Notes: generated by a model from the sequence alone, not told the origin. A stretch of DNA of 64,000 nucleotides from Notospermus geniculatus (GCA_002633025.1 NMRB01000111.1:150205-214204), one strand, 5' to 3'. Shown: positions 50,623 to 62,468, numbered from the stretch's first letter. Numbers and translations: made by a program.

Positions 50623-50821
50623 CTCCCGACCTGAAAAATGCCAAGACCCCTGAATTTTTTTGAATGCCTTTTCCATTAAAAATTGCCTTCTCTAAAATTT
50701 GAAAATTTATAATTTTTTTATTTGTTTCTGACCTATCTTTTCAGCTAAAAGCTACCTAAAATAAAAATAAAAACCTCCCTCCCGACCCTGAAGAACTAAA
50801 GTGCCCGGACGCTAAACAAGT
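50607..50821. mobile_element. MITE with ACTTGTTTAGCGTCC ends (215 bp)
   Basis: Perfect 15-bp terminal inverted repeats at 50607-50621 and 50807-50821. The interior is A/T-rich with CTCCCGACC near each end. Confidence 0.75.
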
Positions 50822-51194
50822 AATTTTTTATATGGTCTAAAATTTATGACTTGCTTTTCAAAGTAACATTGCAGTATAGGTCTATTTTTTATACAAGTTA
50901 GTATGGTTGCTCAGCTGAAAACACTTTGTGAGTGAACACGGCCTCTCCCTACAATAATCTTCTTTGAGAGAAACACGAGCGAAGGCAATTAAGAAATAAA
51001 AGGGATGAAGAGTAAAACGGATCAAACAGTTTTTCGACTTTAAAGTCAGATTAACACCTCCTTGCTGTGGGCCAGACCGTGTGCACCGGTGTTGTAGAAT
51101 CTAATGTCCCCCAATATGTGATGTCCCCCCAACAATACATTTACGGATTAAGTGGCACAATTGAATTGGACTCTAGAGAGACCAAGACCCTAAT

Positions 51195-51560
51195 GGGGGT
51201 GATCCACTGACTTTATGACGAGTTTACGATCAATTTGCGACTAGTTCACGACGGCAGTCGTCAACGAATCGCAAACTCGTCGTAAACTACTCGCAAACTG
51301 ATCGTAAAGAAATGACATAACGTTGAAGCTGATCCACCGAAAAAAAATCAAACACGTTTGATCTCGTCGTAAACATAAAAAACTCGTCGCAAACTCGTCG
51401 TCAACAGAATTCAGTCGTGAACGAGTCGCAAACTCGTCGTGAACGAATCGTGAACGCTGATCCACCGGCTATGATTTTTCGTGGTAAACTAGTCGCAAAC
51501 GCGTCGTGAACCAATCGCAAACTGATCGTAAACTCGTCATAAAGTCGGTGGATCGCCCGC
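51195..51560. mobile_element. Foldback element with internal AACTCGTCGT repeats
   Basis: The ends GTGATCCACTGACTTTATGA and its approximate complement TCATAAAGTCGGTGGATCGC pair over about 35 bp. The interior has at least eight variants of the decamer AACTCGTCGT / GATCGTAAAC. Confidence 0.7.
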
Positions 51561-53535
51561 ATTAATCCTGTGACAAACAATGCAGGGGGATATCAGGCGG
51601 GTGGGGACACTAGATTTCATCACCCCTGGCTGCTTCTGGCTTATTCGCGAAAAATCTTGGAACTTTTTTTCCTCTTACTTCCTACTGTTTTCGTTGTTTT
51701 TGTTATCAGAAGAGATAGGCCTACTTTTTTCAAAAACTCGCCGCCCTGTAAACGAGTAAGAAATCACGCCGTTTTTATGAAACGAGGCATGTGAAACGCA
51801 CTGCCCCGAATCACAACCATCGATCGGGCGCTGATGCTGGTTTTTGTTACTGTAGATGCTGGTGTTGGTGTCAGTGAAGTGCTGATGTTGGTGGTTGTTA
51901 GTGTGTTAGTGAGTTTGCCCATGGGACGCGGATTCCTCAGTCAAGTCACAAAAACAACCGCCGGGGAGGGGGTCTATGTGGGTGGTGCCGGAAAGGGTGG
52001 TTTGGCGGCATATGTCTTGGTCTCCACCTGTTCCCGATGTTACTCTCCCAGGCATGTGCTAAAATCAAAGCTGCTCACTTCTAACACTGTTTCCAAGAAT
52101 AATTCAATTTTGGCGTGCTTTCATTAAAATTGACAGTGCCCACTCACTGTGATGACGTCAGGCCAGGTGCAAGAACAAGTCAATATGATACTCTCACATT
52201 AGATGCACGAGTTTCACTCGGAAGTTCGTCCATTAACCTGACGCACGAACCCCACGGAGGACAATTGTCAGTTGGACCATCAAAGTCTCATTTCAACTGA
52301 TTGGCACTCTCCCGGCGGACGCTTTCTTAGAGTGCCAGCAACGATTCAGGGCGAATCATTTGGCACCAACAACTACTGTGAAAAAGACGACAGGCCTGAT
52401 GATCAGACTGTCCTAAAACCTGCCCTCCATTGGCGGATTTAAGCACAATGCTCCGCAACATCATAATCATGGGCTGAGTCTGAATACCTCTGAGTGACCT
52501 CTTTGGTGAGAAAATTCAGTAGGTCTATGTTTTCATCCAGTCTGTGCGAGCCTGCTGTGCCCTGTGCCAGTAGGAGCAGTCAGCCGCGCTTATAGCCAAA
52601 AGAGGGCAGCAATACCAACAGACCAATACAAAAGAACATTCTCCCAATTGCTGCTCAATCAGCCATAAATGGGTCCGCCAGGCATTGTATTGGGCGGTAG
52701 TGACTCCTATTGGTCAGCTGACTGACAGTTTGTTGAACGTGGCATTCGGCAATCTGTGCGCGTTTGAACCCCTTTTTTTGTTCGACCTTTAACGATAAAG
52801 TACAAACTGGGCGATGTGCTATTTATTCATTCACATTTCGTACCATTTGCTATTTTCCTCGGCGTTAATTTCCGGTCTGCCGTGGATCTCCGTCTGTTTC
52901 GACATGATACACAGTTTACATTCCCTTTTAAGCAATGTGTTTTTATGGCTGACATCATCATTGTATTTATACATCTTCAACAACGATCAGCTCTCGTTCT
53001 CAAAATATATAAAGATATGGAGACGTTTCAGAAAAATAAATTGCTGCCTCCAGGTAGAGTAAATGACATTTGGAACATACATGATCTAATTGATTCTACT
53101 GTTGGTCTCATAATCCAGTTTTGACAATAACCAGTGTATCCCTCCGCAGCCACATGTGCCGCCAAATCCCTGATCGCGGGTAATTAGTCTAGTGTCCTTC
53201 CTTCACGTACGAACACCAATTACTTTCAGCTAAAAGCGAGACGCGGTGGCTTATTGTCATTGGAGTAATGAATTAGCGGCTCGATCAACATGTTCAATTT
53301 GGCCTTTCCATCCAGATAAGCGTACATGTACATGTATGTGTAGGTACATGTACACCTCAGAGGCCAAAATAGCAACATAGTTCACTAAAGCAATGCGTCT
53401 AATACCAAAACGTAAATGTTTAGAACAATAATGACTGTCACTGAGGTGTATTTTGAAGGCCTACTCTCATGGCCATTGCCTCCATTGCTGTGACGTCATG
53501 GCAAAACGACGACTGATGGTGATAGGAGCACGTTT

Positions 53536-53858
53536 ATTGGCCAGTGCAAATAAGTCGCTGATTGGCCAGTGCAAAGAAGTCGGCGATTAACCAGTGCAAA
53601 GAAGTCGTCGATTGGCCAGTGCACAGAAGTCCCTGATTGGCCAGTGCAAAGAAGTCGGTGATTGGCCAGTTGCAAAGAAGTCGCTGATTGGCCAGTTGCA
53701 AAGAAGTCGTTGATTGGACAGTGCAAAGATGTCACTGATTGGACAGTGCATAGAAGTCGTTGATTGGAGAGTTTCAAGAAGTCGCTAATTGACCAGTGCA
53801 AAGGAGTCGTTGATTGGACAGTGCAGAGACGTCGCTGATTGGCCAGTGCAAAGAAGTT
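53536..53858. repeat. Minisatellite, 13 units of 25 bp, each with a CCAAT motif
   Basis: The unit is GATTGGCCAGTGCAAAGAAG plus TCGCT. On the minus strand most units read CTGGCCAATC, and the change points are scattered. One unit has drifted to ATTAACC and four to ATTGGACAG, ATTGGAGAG or ATTGACCAG. Confidence 0.9.
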
Positions 53859-55365
53859 AGTACAGCGCTTTATCAGTAGCATTCGATCCCACCTACACCG
53901 ATCAGTGGAAGGTGTGTCCGATCGGTTTATTTTCATTCCATCTATATGAGGTCGGTCAACCATAATACTCCATCAGGTGGCTCGTCTGATGAAGATTGGA
54001 CATCTGCTCTACCACATTTGCTATAAATTGATGATTAAGGCCAATCCGCTCTCCATCTGTGGCCGATCGATCCAACCCGACACCACTAAAACTGTTCTCA
54101 ATGAAAAACCTGTCTGGACAGAATGTGTCCATACACATTGCATGCTGGGAAGACAAATTGGTTCCGTTGCATGACTTACGGCTCTGTGGAAGAAACTGAT
54201 ATTTCCTCCAACCAGCGGGGAATACAACCAGCATCCTGTGCGTGGAGGTTATTCATCAGTGTGGTATTAGCTTTTGTTCATTACTCCGACATCTTGCACG
54301 ATCGTCAGTTTCCGCTGGGACCTTTCCAACAAAAATGGCGGCCCGACAGTCCTCACCATATGACGTCAGAAGCCCATTCATTGGCCGCAGGCACACTGGG
54401 CTGGTCAAGCGGGCAAGGCACAAAGATTTAGGTACAATGATTGTTTGAGAGGAGGCATTTGGTATTTTTTTGTTGTTGTATCATGTTTGGACAATTAATG
54501 AATGGCCACGACGGCATATGGGACAACTGTAGGCCACCATGCTGCACTGCAGCTATGTCCCCAGAGTCTGTTGTGAAGGAAATGAACTGATAGAGACAAA
54601 AAAGTTACTGTATAAGTTTACAATGAGATTTGCACATTTACCACCTTACACCGAGTTATCGATGAAACCGGAGCTGACGGTTCATCCCCGCCTGTCTCCT
54701 GGGGTGTGTCATGAAAAGATGCCTCAGTATCTGAAGTGACATATCACGAACGCCGTGAATCATCTGCCCCCAGTGTACTAACGTTTTATTCAGGCGTCTT
54801 TCAACGCTTTATACTGTGTGCTCTGTTTAGTAAAAGGTACCTTTTGGAAACAGTACTAATCCCAAGAATCCCCCTGCCCTGAAACTTCTTTCTCCATCCT
54901 CTGCAAGCCAGGGTTCAACGGCGTCTTTTCATGACAGGTCAAGTAGAGGTACTTTAAGGGAGCAGACGACAGTAATTGGCACTCCACAGTTCAGTAAAGA
55001 TTCTGATTTCCTTTCCCGGTAAATAGCAAAAATGTATCAGGCGCGTGAGCAGCTTGCCGGTATCTTTTTGAAAATAGACAGTCAAGCTGGTGGTAGCGCA
55101 CATAAAAAGTCATTTCTTGTGAGGTTGGAAATGGTGTCCGTGAGTTCGTGTCGCGGAGAGAAACGTTTCAGTGCTACAGATGACGCAGCACACAGGTTGT
55201 AGCACACAGCCAAGTAGTTCTCAAAACGTTCTGCCCGTCCTAAAAAAAATCGTAAAACGGGCTAGAACGTGTAACGTTGGCCAAATAATGGGGAGTTTAA
55301 GAGATCACACGCTATTAACGATACCATTTACGATGACAATATTTTTTGTATATGAAATACTAATA

Positions 55366-55515
55366 GGGAGGTTTCGAAATCAAACGGTAAACGTAAACGT
55401 TAACGACAACTTTATTTTTGTACCGAAAATGCAATGCAAAATCTGGTTCATGTGTAGTATGAAAAATAACGTTGTCGTAAAAGTTTGGTTTATCGTTTGA
55501 TTTCGAAACCTCACC
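55366..55515. mobile_element. Foldback MITE, GGGAGGTTTCGAAATC variant
   Basis: GGGAGGTTTCGAAATCAAAC pairs with GTTTGATTTCGAAACCTCAC. Just left of it (55290-55365) lies a half copy beginning GGGGAGTTTAAGAGATC, so two members appear nested or joined. Confidence 0.7.
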
Positions 55516-55570
55516 AGTATGCAAGAAATAGCTTTAACGTAAACGTTATCGTTAGCGTGTACTGATAATC

Positions 55571-55697
55571 GAGAGGTTAAGAAATCGCTCCGTTAACGGT
55601 AACACTAACGCTAACGTTATTTTTTACGGTGCAAATGTACGTCAGAAATAGCGTTAGCGTTAGTGTTATCGTTAACGGAGCGATTTCTTAAGCTCCC
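55571..55697. mobile_element. Foldback MITE, GAGGTTAAGAAATCGCTCCG variant
   Basis: Arms of about 50 bp: GAAATCGCTCCGTTAACGGT and onward mirrored by GTTAACGGAGCGATTTCTTA, with ACTAACGCTAACG in the inner arm. Confidence 0.8.
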
Positions 55698-55882
55698 GTA
55701 ATGTCTCCACGTTCTGGAGCACCCTTCCCGTCCGAACCCGTCCATGAAGTTCGTAAAACGACTGTAAAAAGTTGCCACTACGTCCACTCCGTTCGCACAC
55801 ATTTTCAAGAACGTACATTGTATACTGAGAACTAGCTCAAAGTGATGGGGCATTACTTATTCTTTATGTTTGCCACCAGCTT

Positions 55883-57775
55883 GAAGTTCACACTAGAGTC
55901 CAAGCATCTGCAAGGACCTGATACCGTCCAGCGGATCTTCTGGTTTCATACACCGGCCTCCTCACTGAGCCAGAGAGAAAAACGGAAGCAGTCAACAGCT
56001 ACTGAGGCCTTGTGAAAAATGAGGTCCCTGCTTTACACCTGACCGCGACTGATGTCTTCGTTTAAACATGATGAATGGAGCGATCTAGTTTTTGCACCAC
56101 CAGTCCTCCGCCTCATCCAGCGCGCTGGCATTCCTCTCCCGTGATAATATCACTAGGTTTTTTTCATGGAGCACTGCTCTCCCAAGCGCATGCTTTCTAC
56201 ACCATTCATATTACAATAAGGGGTGGACCGAATGAATGACTGACTAGTAAACTCTACTACGAAAACACCTTATTATCATATGAATACTGATGAAAGCATG
56301 CGCCTGGCAGAGCACTGCTCTGTGAAAAAACCCTATTAGTGTCTTCTACATGAATCTGAGGCGATGATTGTCTCGGGGCATTATCCAGAAAACAGACGCC
56401 AGAAAAACAGTTGCGATTGTTGGAGAAAGGTTAGAGTAAGCAAGGTGTTTTCATCAGGTCTGTTTGTCAGTTTTAACATAAAAGTTCGTCATACAGAACA
56501 AATTTACAGTAGGGAGTACCAGCTCTACCAGTCTGCGCGCCTAAAACAAGCGCGTTAATTGGTCCACTCAACGGTGGCTCTGATTGGTTCCTCATCAGTC
56601 GCGGTATCGGCGGCTCCATATTGAAGACATTACAGACTGCGGTTTTGTCAACTTGTCCAGCCAGACGTTCTGACCTTGGAGACTTACAGTAAACATATTA
56701 ATTGAATATACTTAACAGCGCAATTTCTATGACTTCAGAGAGAGTTCACTTGTGGTACAAAGCGCACTCTGTGATAATATATTTATATTTTTTCGATTGG
56801 GGAGGGAATTATGCTATAAAAAGTACAGTAGGCCTAACAGCAAGGGGTACAAATACTGCAGTTTTACTCGCAGGCTGAATGCTTTTTGCTTTGATTGTGC
56901 ATTGTGTTCTACGTCATCGGCGGTAGATTGTCCGCCATGATGGATTTTACAAGAAAAAGGTACCATCCGGACCAGACTCTAAAATTGAAAATTGCAGAGT
57001 CTGGTGGCACGAGACTAGAAGTTCACACTAGAGTCCAAGCATCTGCAAGGACCTGATACCGTCCAGCGGATCTTCTGGTTTCATACACCGGCCTCCTCAC
57101 TGAGCCAGAGAGAAAAGAAACGGAAGCAGTCAACAGCTACTGAGGCTTTGTGAAAAATGAGGTCCCTGCTTTACACCTGACCGCGACTGATGTCTTCGTT
57201 TAAACATGATGAATGGAGCGATCTAGTTTTTGCACTACCAGTCCTCCGCCTCATCCAGCGCGCTGGCATTCCTCTCCGTGATAATATCATTAGTGTCTTC
57301 TACATGAATCTGAGGCGATGATTGTCTCGGGGCATTATCCAGAAAACAGACGCCAGAAAAACAGTTGCGATTGTTGGAGAAAGGTTAGAGTAAGCAAGGT
57401 GTTTTCATCAGATCTGTTTGTCAGTTTTAACTTAAAAGTTCGTCCTACAGAACCAATTTACAGTCGTACCACCCTTGCCGTAATCATGAAAAAGCTCGAT
57501 GAGGGTCGGCTCTGTTGACAGAGTCTGCGCCCCTAAAACAAGCGCCTAAATTGGTCCACTCAACGCCGTGGCTCTGATTGGTTCCTCATCAGTCGCAGTA
57601 TCGGCGGCCCTTTTTTGAAGACATTACAGACTGCGGTTTTGTCAATTTGTCCAGCCAGACGTTCTGACCTTGGAGACTTGCAGTAAACATATTAATTGAA
57701 TATACTTAACAGCGCAATTTCTATGACTTCAGAGAGAGTTCACTTGTGGTACAAAGCGCACTCTGTGATAATTTG
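55883..57775. repeat. Tandem duplication (copies about 895 and 758 bp)
   Basis: Copies at 55883-56777 and 57018-57775 share GAAGTTCACACTAGAGTCCA at the start and GTACAAAGCGCACTCTGTGA at the end. Copy 1 has an additional MITE (about 56151-56335). Copy 2 differs over about 60 bp near 57462-57530. Confidence 0.9.
56151..56335. mobile_element. MITE present only in the first duplicate (about 183 bp)
   Basis: The ends GGTTTTTTTCATGGAGCACT and AGAGCACTGCTCTGTGAAAA (then aaccc) are complementary over about 43 bp. The paralogous site near 57291 is empty, and TA flanks both ends. Confidence 0.75.
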
Positions 57776-58138
57776 ATTCCGGGATGTGATTTCGAGCCCG
57801 GCGAGGCTTTCAATTAGCCTGCTGTGCTGGTTGAAGTTTAATGGAGGACGAAAGGAACGACTGGGAACAGTCTGGGGTATGGTGACTAATGTGTTTATGT
57901 AAAATGTACATGCGCGTGCTGCCGTAGTTTCACAGTCAGTCATATGTGAAGCACGAACGCCTACTGCAAGAGTAGGCCTACGACTAAAGAATTACGCTAA
58001 TCGGATTAGCACGGCTGAAGCTTTCATACAATGAAAACAATGATTGTAGGTTACTCAATTGAAACCTAGTGAAATCAATTTTAAGTGACGAGCGTTGAGA
58101 AGGATGTGAAGTCTGGGTAATCAACAGAGTCATGGTTC

Positions 58139-58436
58139 TCCTTAGCAGCAAGCAGTTCGTTCTTTGACCTGATTTGAGCAGCAAGCAGTCGGTTCTCTGA
58201 CCTGCCTTCAAGCAACATGTAATTCGTTATCTCCGACCTGCCTTTAAGCAGCAAGCAGTTTGTTATGGCAGCAAGCAGTTCGTCCTCTGACCTGCCTTCA
58301 AGCAGCAAGCATTTTCAAGCAGCAAGCATATCGTCCTCTGACCTGCCTTCAAGCAGCAAGCAGTTTGTTATTATGGCAGCAAGCAGTTCGTCCTCTGACC
58401 TGCCTTCAAGCAGCAAGCAGTTCGTTTTCCGACCTT
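58139..58436. repeat. Minisatellite of CAGCAAGCAGTTCGT / GACCTGCCTTCAAG units
   Basis: About nine units of 26-40 bp. The unit 2 counterpart (60590-60772) has fewer copies. Confidence 0.85.
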
Positions 58437-58870
58437 CGTTTCAGATAGATCCCTGAACACAGGCCTACAAACGAGCGATCAATCCTTCGTCATCCTCGTA
58501 GAAAGGTAATCCCCTTTCTGTGTTCCAGCGTCCAATTGATTCAGTCATCCACTGATGGCTTCATTGGATGCTGCATGAGGAACGCACAGCGGTTTGGCTC
58601 TCTTTGCCTTTTTTCTGATTCTTCATCAATTAGAGATGGATAGAACTTCGAGAGTGCCGCATGAAGAGGATGTCAGCTGCGGGGTATTTGGTGACAAAAT
58701 ATCATATGCTGCAGGGAAGTATCCTGTATGGGATTTATTGCAATGATAATCAATAGACCCAATGAGCAACCTGCACCACTTTTTATCCCGACATGGTCGA
58801 TGGTACGCCCCAAACCATCGGCGAAGCACCACGGGTTTTGGCTTCATTTTCGACACACCCGATGAGTCAT

Positions 58871-59099
58871 CAGCAGACGACAGTGATCGTTCGTCGTAAT
58901 AATGGCTGGGTGCAGCAGACGACAGTGATCGTGCGTCGTAATAATGGCTGGGTGCAGCAGACGACAGTGATCGTTCGTCGTATTGGCTGGGTGCAGCAGA
59001 CGACAGTGATCGTGCGTCGTAATAATGGCTGGGTGCAGCAGACGACAGTGATCGTGCGTCGTAATGGCTGGGTGCAGCAGACGACAGTGGTCGTGCATA
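58871..59099. repeat. Minisatellite, 36-42-bp units (unit 1 copy)
   Basis: The unit is GCAGACGACAGTGATCGTGC then GTCGTAATAATGGCTGGGT. Length variants differ by a TAA triplet. Six units here; the counterpart is at 61209-61434. Confidence 0.9.
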
Positions 59100-59200
59100 T
59101 CGTGAAGGTTCTCATGGTCAAGGTTAAGGCCTGCGATAGTCGAGTGCCAAATCGTGGACGTGTATAGGCTGACCCTAACAATCACCTTTCCCACCTCATA

Positions 59201-59235
59201 AAAAAATCGAATGTTCTTAGAACATTCGATTTTTT
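59201..59235. repeat. Perfect 16-bp hairpin, AAAAAATCGAATGTTC arm
   Basis: A perfect inverted repeat with a 3-base loop (TTA). It is kept, slightly shorter, at 61537-61571 in the second duplicate. In bacteria this shape would be a terminator; here its role is unknown. Confidence 0.85.
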
Positions 59236-59991
59236 AATATTTGTTTGATCCTGCTGAGCACGCGCGTCATGAACGTTTTGTAATGTTGACACGTTTTTTT
59301 AACGTGCACGTGATGACACAGTTTTTGACCCACCTTTGGGGGTCATCCCGGGGGTCATACACCTTGTTTATACCGCAAAACAGCAACGTAATGATGACAT
59401 CGGCCTTCCAGCCGAAATTTGATATCGAGATCATTGATCACGTGTAACATTTGTAGAATGGGATCGGTACGTGTTCCCAACGACGGCACCCGAGACTCAG
59501 GGTGGTAGAGGCCGTATAAAAGCATGAATGCAGTTTGGCTACTCTATCAAGAAGATTTGATTTCGTTGTGTGTCCGCCTACCGACAATAAAATGGTAGAC
59601 ATGTCGTTGCCATGCAATCTTCCCCACTGTGCAAACAGCGGAATCAAAGCAAACGTCACGGATTGATAACTGATGATGGAGGGCGTACTGGCGGCCAGAC
59701 CTGCCACGAGATCTCCCTTACCTTACCTATAAGAGCCAGTCGTTAATTTACGGATGGTAAACATGGAGGTGGAGAATAGTCATTGGTTTATCAATAAATG
59801 TAATTACCATTGTCTGAACTGACCACCTGGGAACTGGGGACATTATGCTGGGTCGAATGTCTTCGGAGCGCAGATGGTATCCAGGGATATACTGTTGTCT
59901 AAGAGGATTAATTTCTTTGATTTCGTTCTGGCTGAGTGATCAATCTGATTGATCAATCAGTTTTGAGAACGTGCACGATGCGTCCACATCC

Positions 59992-60351
59992 GGGGCCATA
60001 TTTATGAAGCCTTCGCAACTTTGCGTTCACGCAAATCTATTGTTTGGCTGCACATGCCCTATTGTTCACTGACTGCCTTATGGGAGTGTCCCACTGGCGA
60101 CTTTTTCCCACGACAAGGGGCGAATCTGAAGTCTGCGACATTCCCTCGACGAGCTGCGATATTTAGCGTGAATGTGTTTCGCATAATGATCATGGAGCCA
60201 GAGAATCACTGCGAACATCGACGACAGTCTGCGAAGAGCTACGATTTTTTCATTCGTCCCTTGTCGCAGGCCAAAATTCGCCAGTGGGACACTAGTATTA
60301 CAATAGATTTGCGTGAACGCAAAGTTGCGAAGGCTTCATAAATATGACCCC
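59992..60351. mobile_element. Foldback MITE, GGGGCCATATTTATGAAG family, interrupted copy
   Basis: Arms of about 45 bp, including GCAACTTTGCGTTCACGCAA and AATCTATTGT. The loop is interrupted by another element (60081-60297). Confidence 0.85.
60081..60297. mobile_element. Nested 217-bp MITE with TTA target duplication
   Basis: TTA flanks both sides (60078-60080, 60298-60300), and the empty site in unit 2 has a single TTA (62414-62416). The ends AGTGTCCCACTGGCGA and TTCGCCAGTGGGACACT are complementary. A 3-bp TTA duplication fits PIF/Harbinger-type elements. Confidence 0.85.
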
Positions 60352-61208
60352 TGGTTTGAATCCTACAGCAAGGCCTCGTGAGGTAGGGGGCTTTGCCAAA
60401 GTATGAATTCACAAACGAGTTGGGATTTTGTTCATGGTTGAACATCGCGTGTTATACCATTGAGGGCGTCTGCAATACCTCCATTGACCTAACGACCCAA
60501 GATGTAAGACCCAAAGACCCTAACTACAAAGTTAAGGCTCAACGACAAAACGAAGATCCTTCCCGCTAAAGAGTCATGGTTCTCCTTAGCAGCAAGCAGT
60601 TCGTTCTTTGACCTGATTTGAGCAGCAAGCAGTCGGTTCTCTGACCTGCCTTCAAGCAACAAGTAATTCGTTATCTCCGACCTGCCTTCAAGCAGCAAGC
60701 AGTTTGTTATGGCAGCAAGCAGTTCGTCCTCTGACCTGCCTTCAAGCAGCAAGCAGTTCTTTTTCCGACCTTCGTTTCAGATAGATCCCTGAACACACGA
60801 AGCCTACAAACGAGCGACCAATCCTTTGTCATCCTCGTAGAAAGGTAATCCCCTTTCTGTGTTCCAGCGTCCAATTGATACAGCCATCCACTGATGGCTT
60901 CATTGGATGCTGCATGAGGAACACACAGCGGTTTGGCTCTCTTTGCCTTTTTTCTCATTCTTCATCAATTAGAGATGGATAGAACATCGAGAGTGCCGCA
61001 TGAGGAGGATGTCAGCTGCGGGGTATTTGGTGACAAAATATCATATGCTGCAGGGAAGTATCCTGTATGGGATTTATTGCAATGATAATCAATAGACCCA
61101 ATGAGCAACCTGCACCACTTTTTATCCCGACATGGTCGATGGTACGCCCCAAACCGTCGGCGAAGCACCACGGGTTTTGGCTTCATTTTCGACACACCCG
61201 ATGAGTCA

Positions 61209-61434
61209 TCAGCAGACGACAGTGGTCGTTCGTCGTAATGGCTGGGTGCAGCAGACGACAGTGATCGTGCGTCGTAATAATGGCTGGGTGCAGCAGACGA
61301 CAGTGATCGTTCGTCGTATTGGCTGGGTGCAGCAGACGACAGTGATCGTGCGTCGTAATAATGGCTGATGCAGCAGACGACAGTGATCGTGCGTCGTAAT
61401 GGCTGGGTGCAGCAGACGACAGTGATCGTGCATA
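61209..61434. repeat. Minisatellite, 36-42-bp units (unit 2 copy)
   Basis: The counterpart of 58871-59099. One unit reads GGCTGATGCAG, a 1-base loss that breaks the reading frame kept in unit 1. Confidence 0.9.
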
Positions 61435-62328
61435 TCGTGAAGGTTCTCATGGTCAAGGTTAAGAGGCCTGCGATAGTCGAGTGCCAAATCGTGGACGTGT
61501 ATTGGCTGACCCTAACAATCACCTTTCCCACCTCATAAAAAATCGAATGTTCTTAGAACATTCGATTTTTTAATATTTGTTTGATCACCTGCTGACCACG
61601 CGTTGTCATGAACGTTTTGTAATGTTGACACGTTTTTTTAACGTGCACGTGATGACACAGTTTTTGACACACCTTTGGGGGTCATCCCGGGGGCCATATG
61701 CCTTGTTTATTGCAAAACAGCAACGTAATGATGACATCGGCCTTCCAGCCGAAATTTGATATCGAGATCATTGATCACGTGTAACATTTGTAGAATGGGA
61801 TCGGTACGTGTTCCCAACGACGGCACCCGAGACTCAGGGTGAGAGAGGCCGTATAAAAGCATGAATGCAGTTTGGCTACTCTATCAAGAAGATTTGATTT
61901 CGTTGTGTGTCCGCCTACCGACAATGAAATGGTAGACATGTCGTTGCCATGCAATCTTCCCCACTGTGTAAACAGCGGAATCAAAGCAAACGTCACGGAT
62001 TGATAACTGATGATGGAGGGCGTACTGGCGGCCAGACCTGCCACGAGATCTCCCTTACCTTACCTATAAGAGCCAGTCGTTAATTTACGGATGGTAAACA
62101 TGGAGGTGGAGAATAGTCATTGGTTTATCAATAAATGTAATTACCATTGTCTGAACTGACCACCTGGGAACTGGGGACATTATGCTGGGTCGAATGTCTT
62201 AGGAGCGCAGATGGTATCCAGGGATATACTGTTGTCTAAGAGGAATAATTTCTTTGATTTCGTTCTGGCTGAGTGATCAATCTGATTGATCAATCGGTTT
62301 CGAGAACGTGCACGATGCGTGCGGATCC

Positions 62329-62468
62329 GGGGCCATATTTATGAAGCCTTCGCAACTTTGCGTTCACGCAAATCTATTGTTTGGCTGCACACGCCCTATT
62401 GTTCACTGACTGCCTTACAATAGATTTGCGTGAACGCAAAGTTGCGAAGGCTTCATAAATATGACCCC
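62329..62468. mobile_element. Foldback MITE, GGGGCCATATTTATGAAG family, intact copy (140 bp)
   Basis: The uninterrupted paralogue of 59992-60351. Confidence 0.85.

Noticed and set aside
53496-53963. 155-codon minus-strand open frame
   Set aside because: It is a translation of the 25-bp minisatellite; since 25 is not a multiple of 3, the product just cycles through three frames.
59201-59235. Bacterial rho-independent terminator, hinting at contamination
   Set aside because: It sits within a duplicated eukaryotic repeat mosaic, is flanked by MITEs, and no bacterial-type genes are nearby.
59438-59707. 89-codon minus-strand frame present in both tandem units (also 61775-62044)
   Set aside because: The differences I can see between the copies change amino acids, which is not the pattern of a protein under constraint; no known family.
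60965-61531. 188-codon minus-strand open frame in the second duplicate
   Set aside because: In the first duplicate the same stretch is split by stops and frame changes, so the frame is not conserved; most of it is minisatellite.
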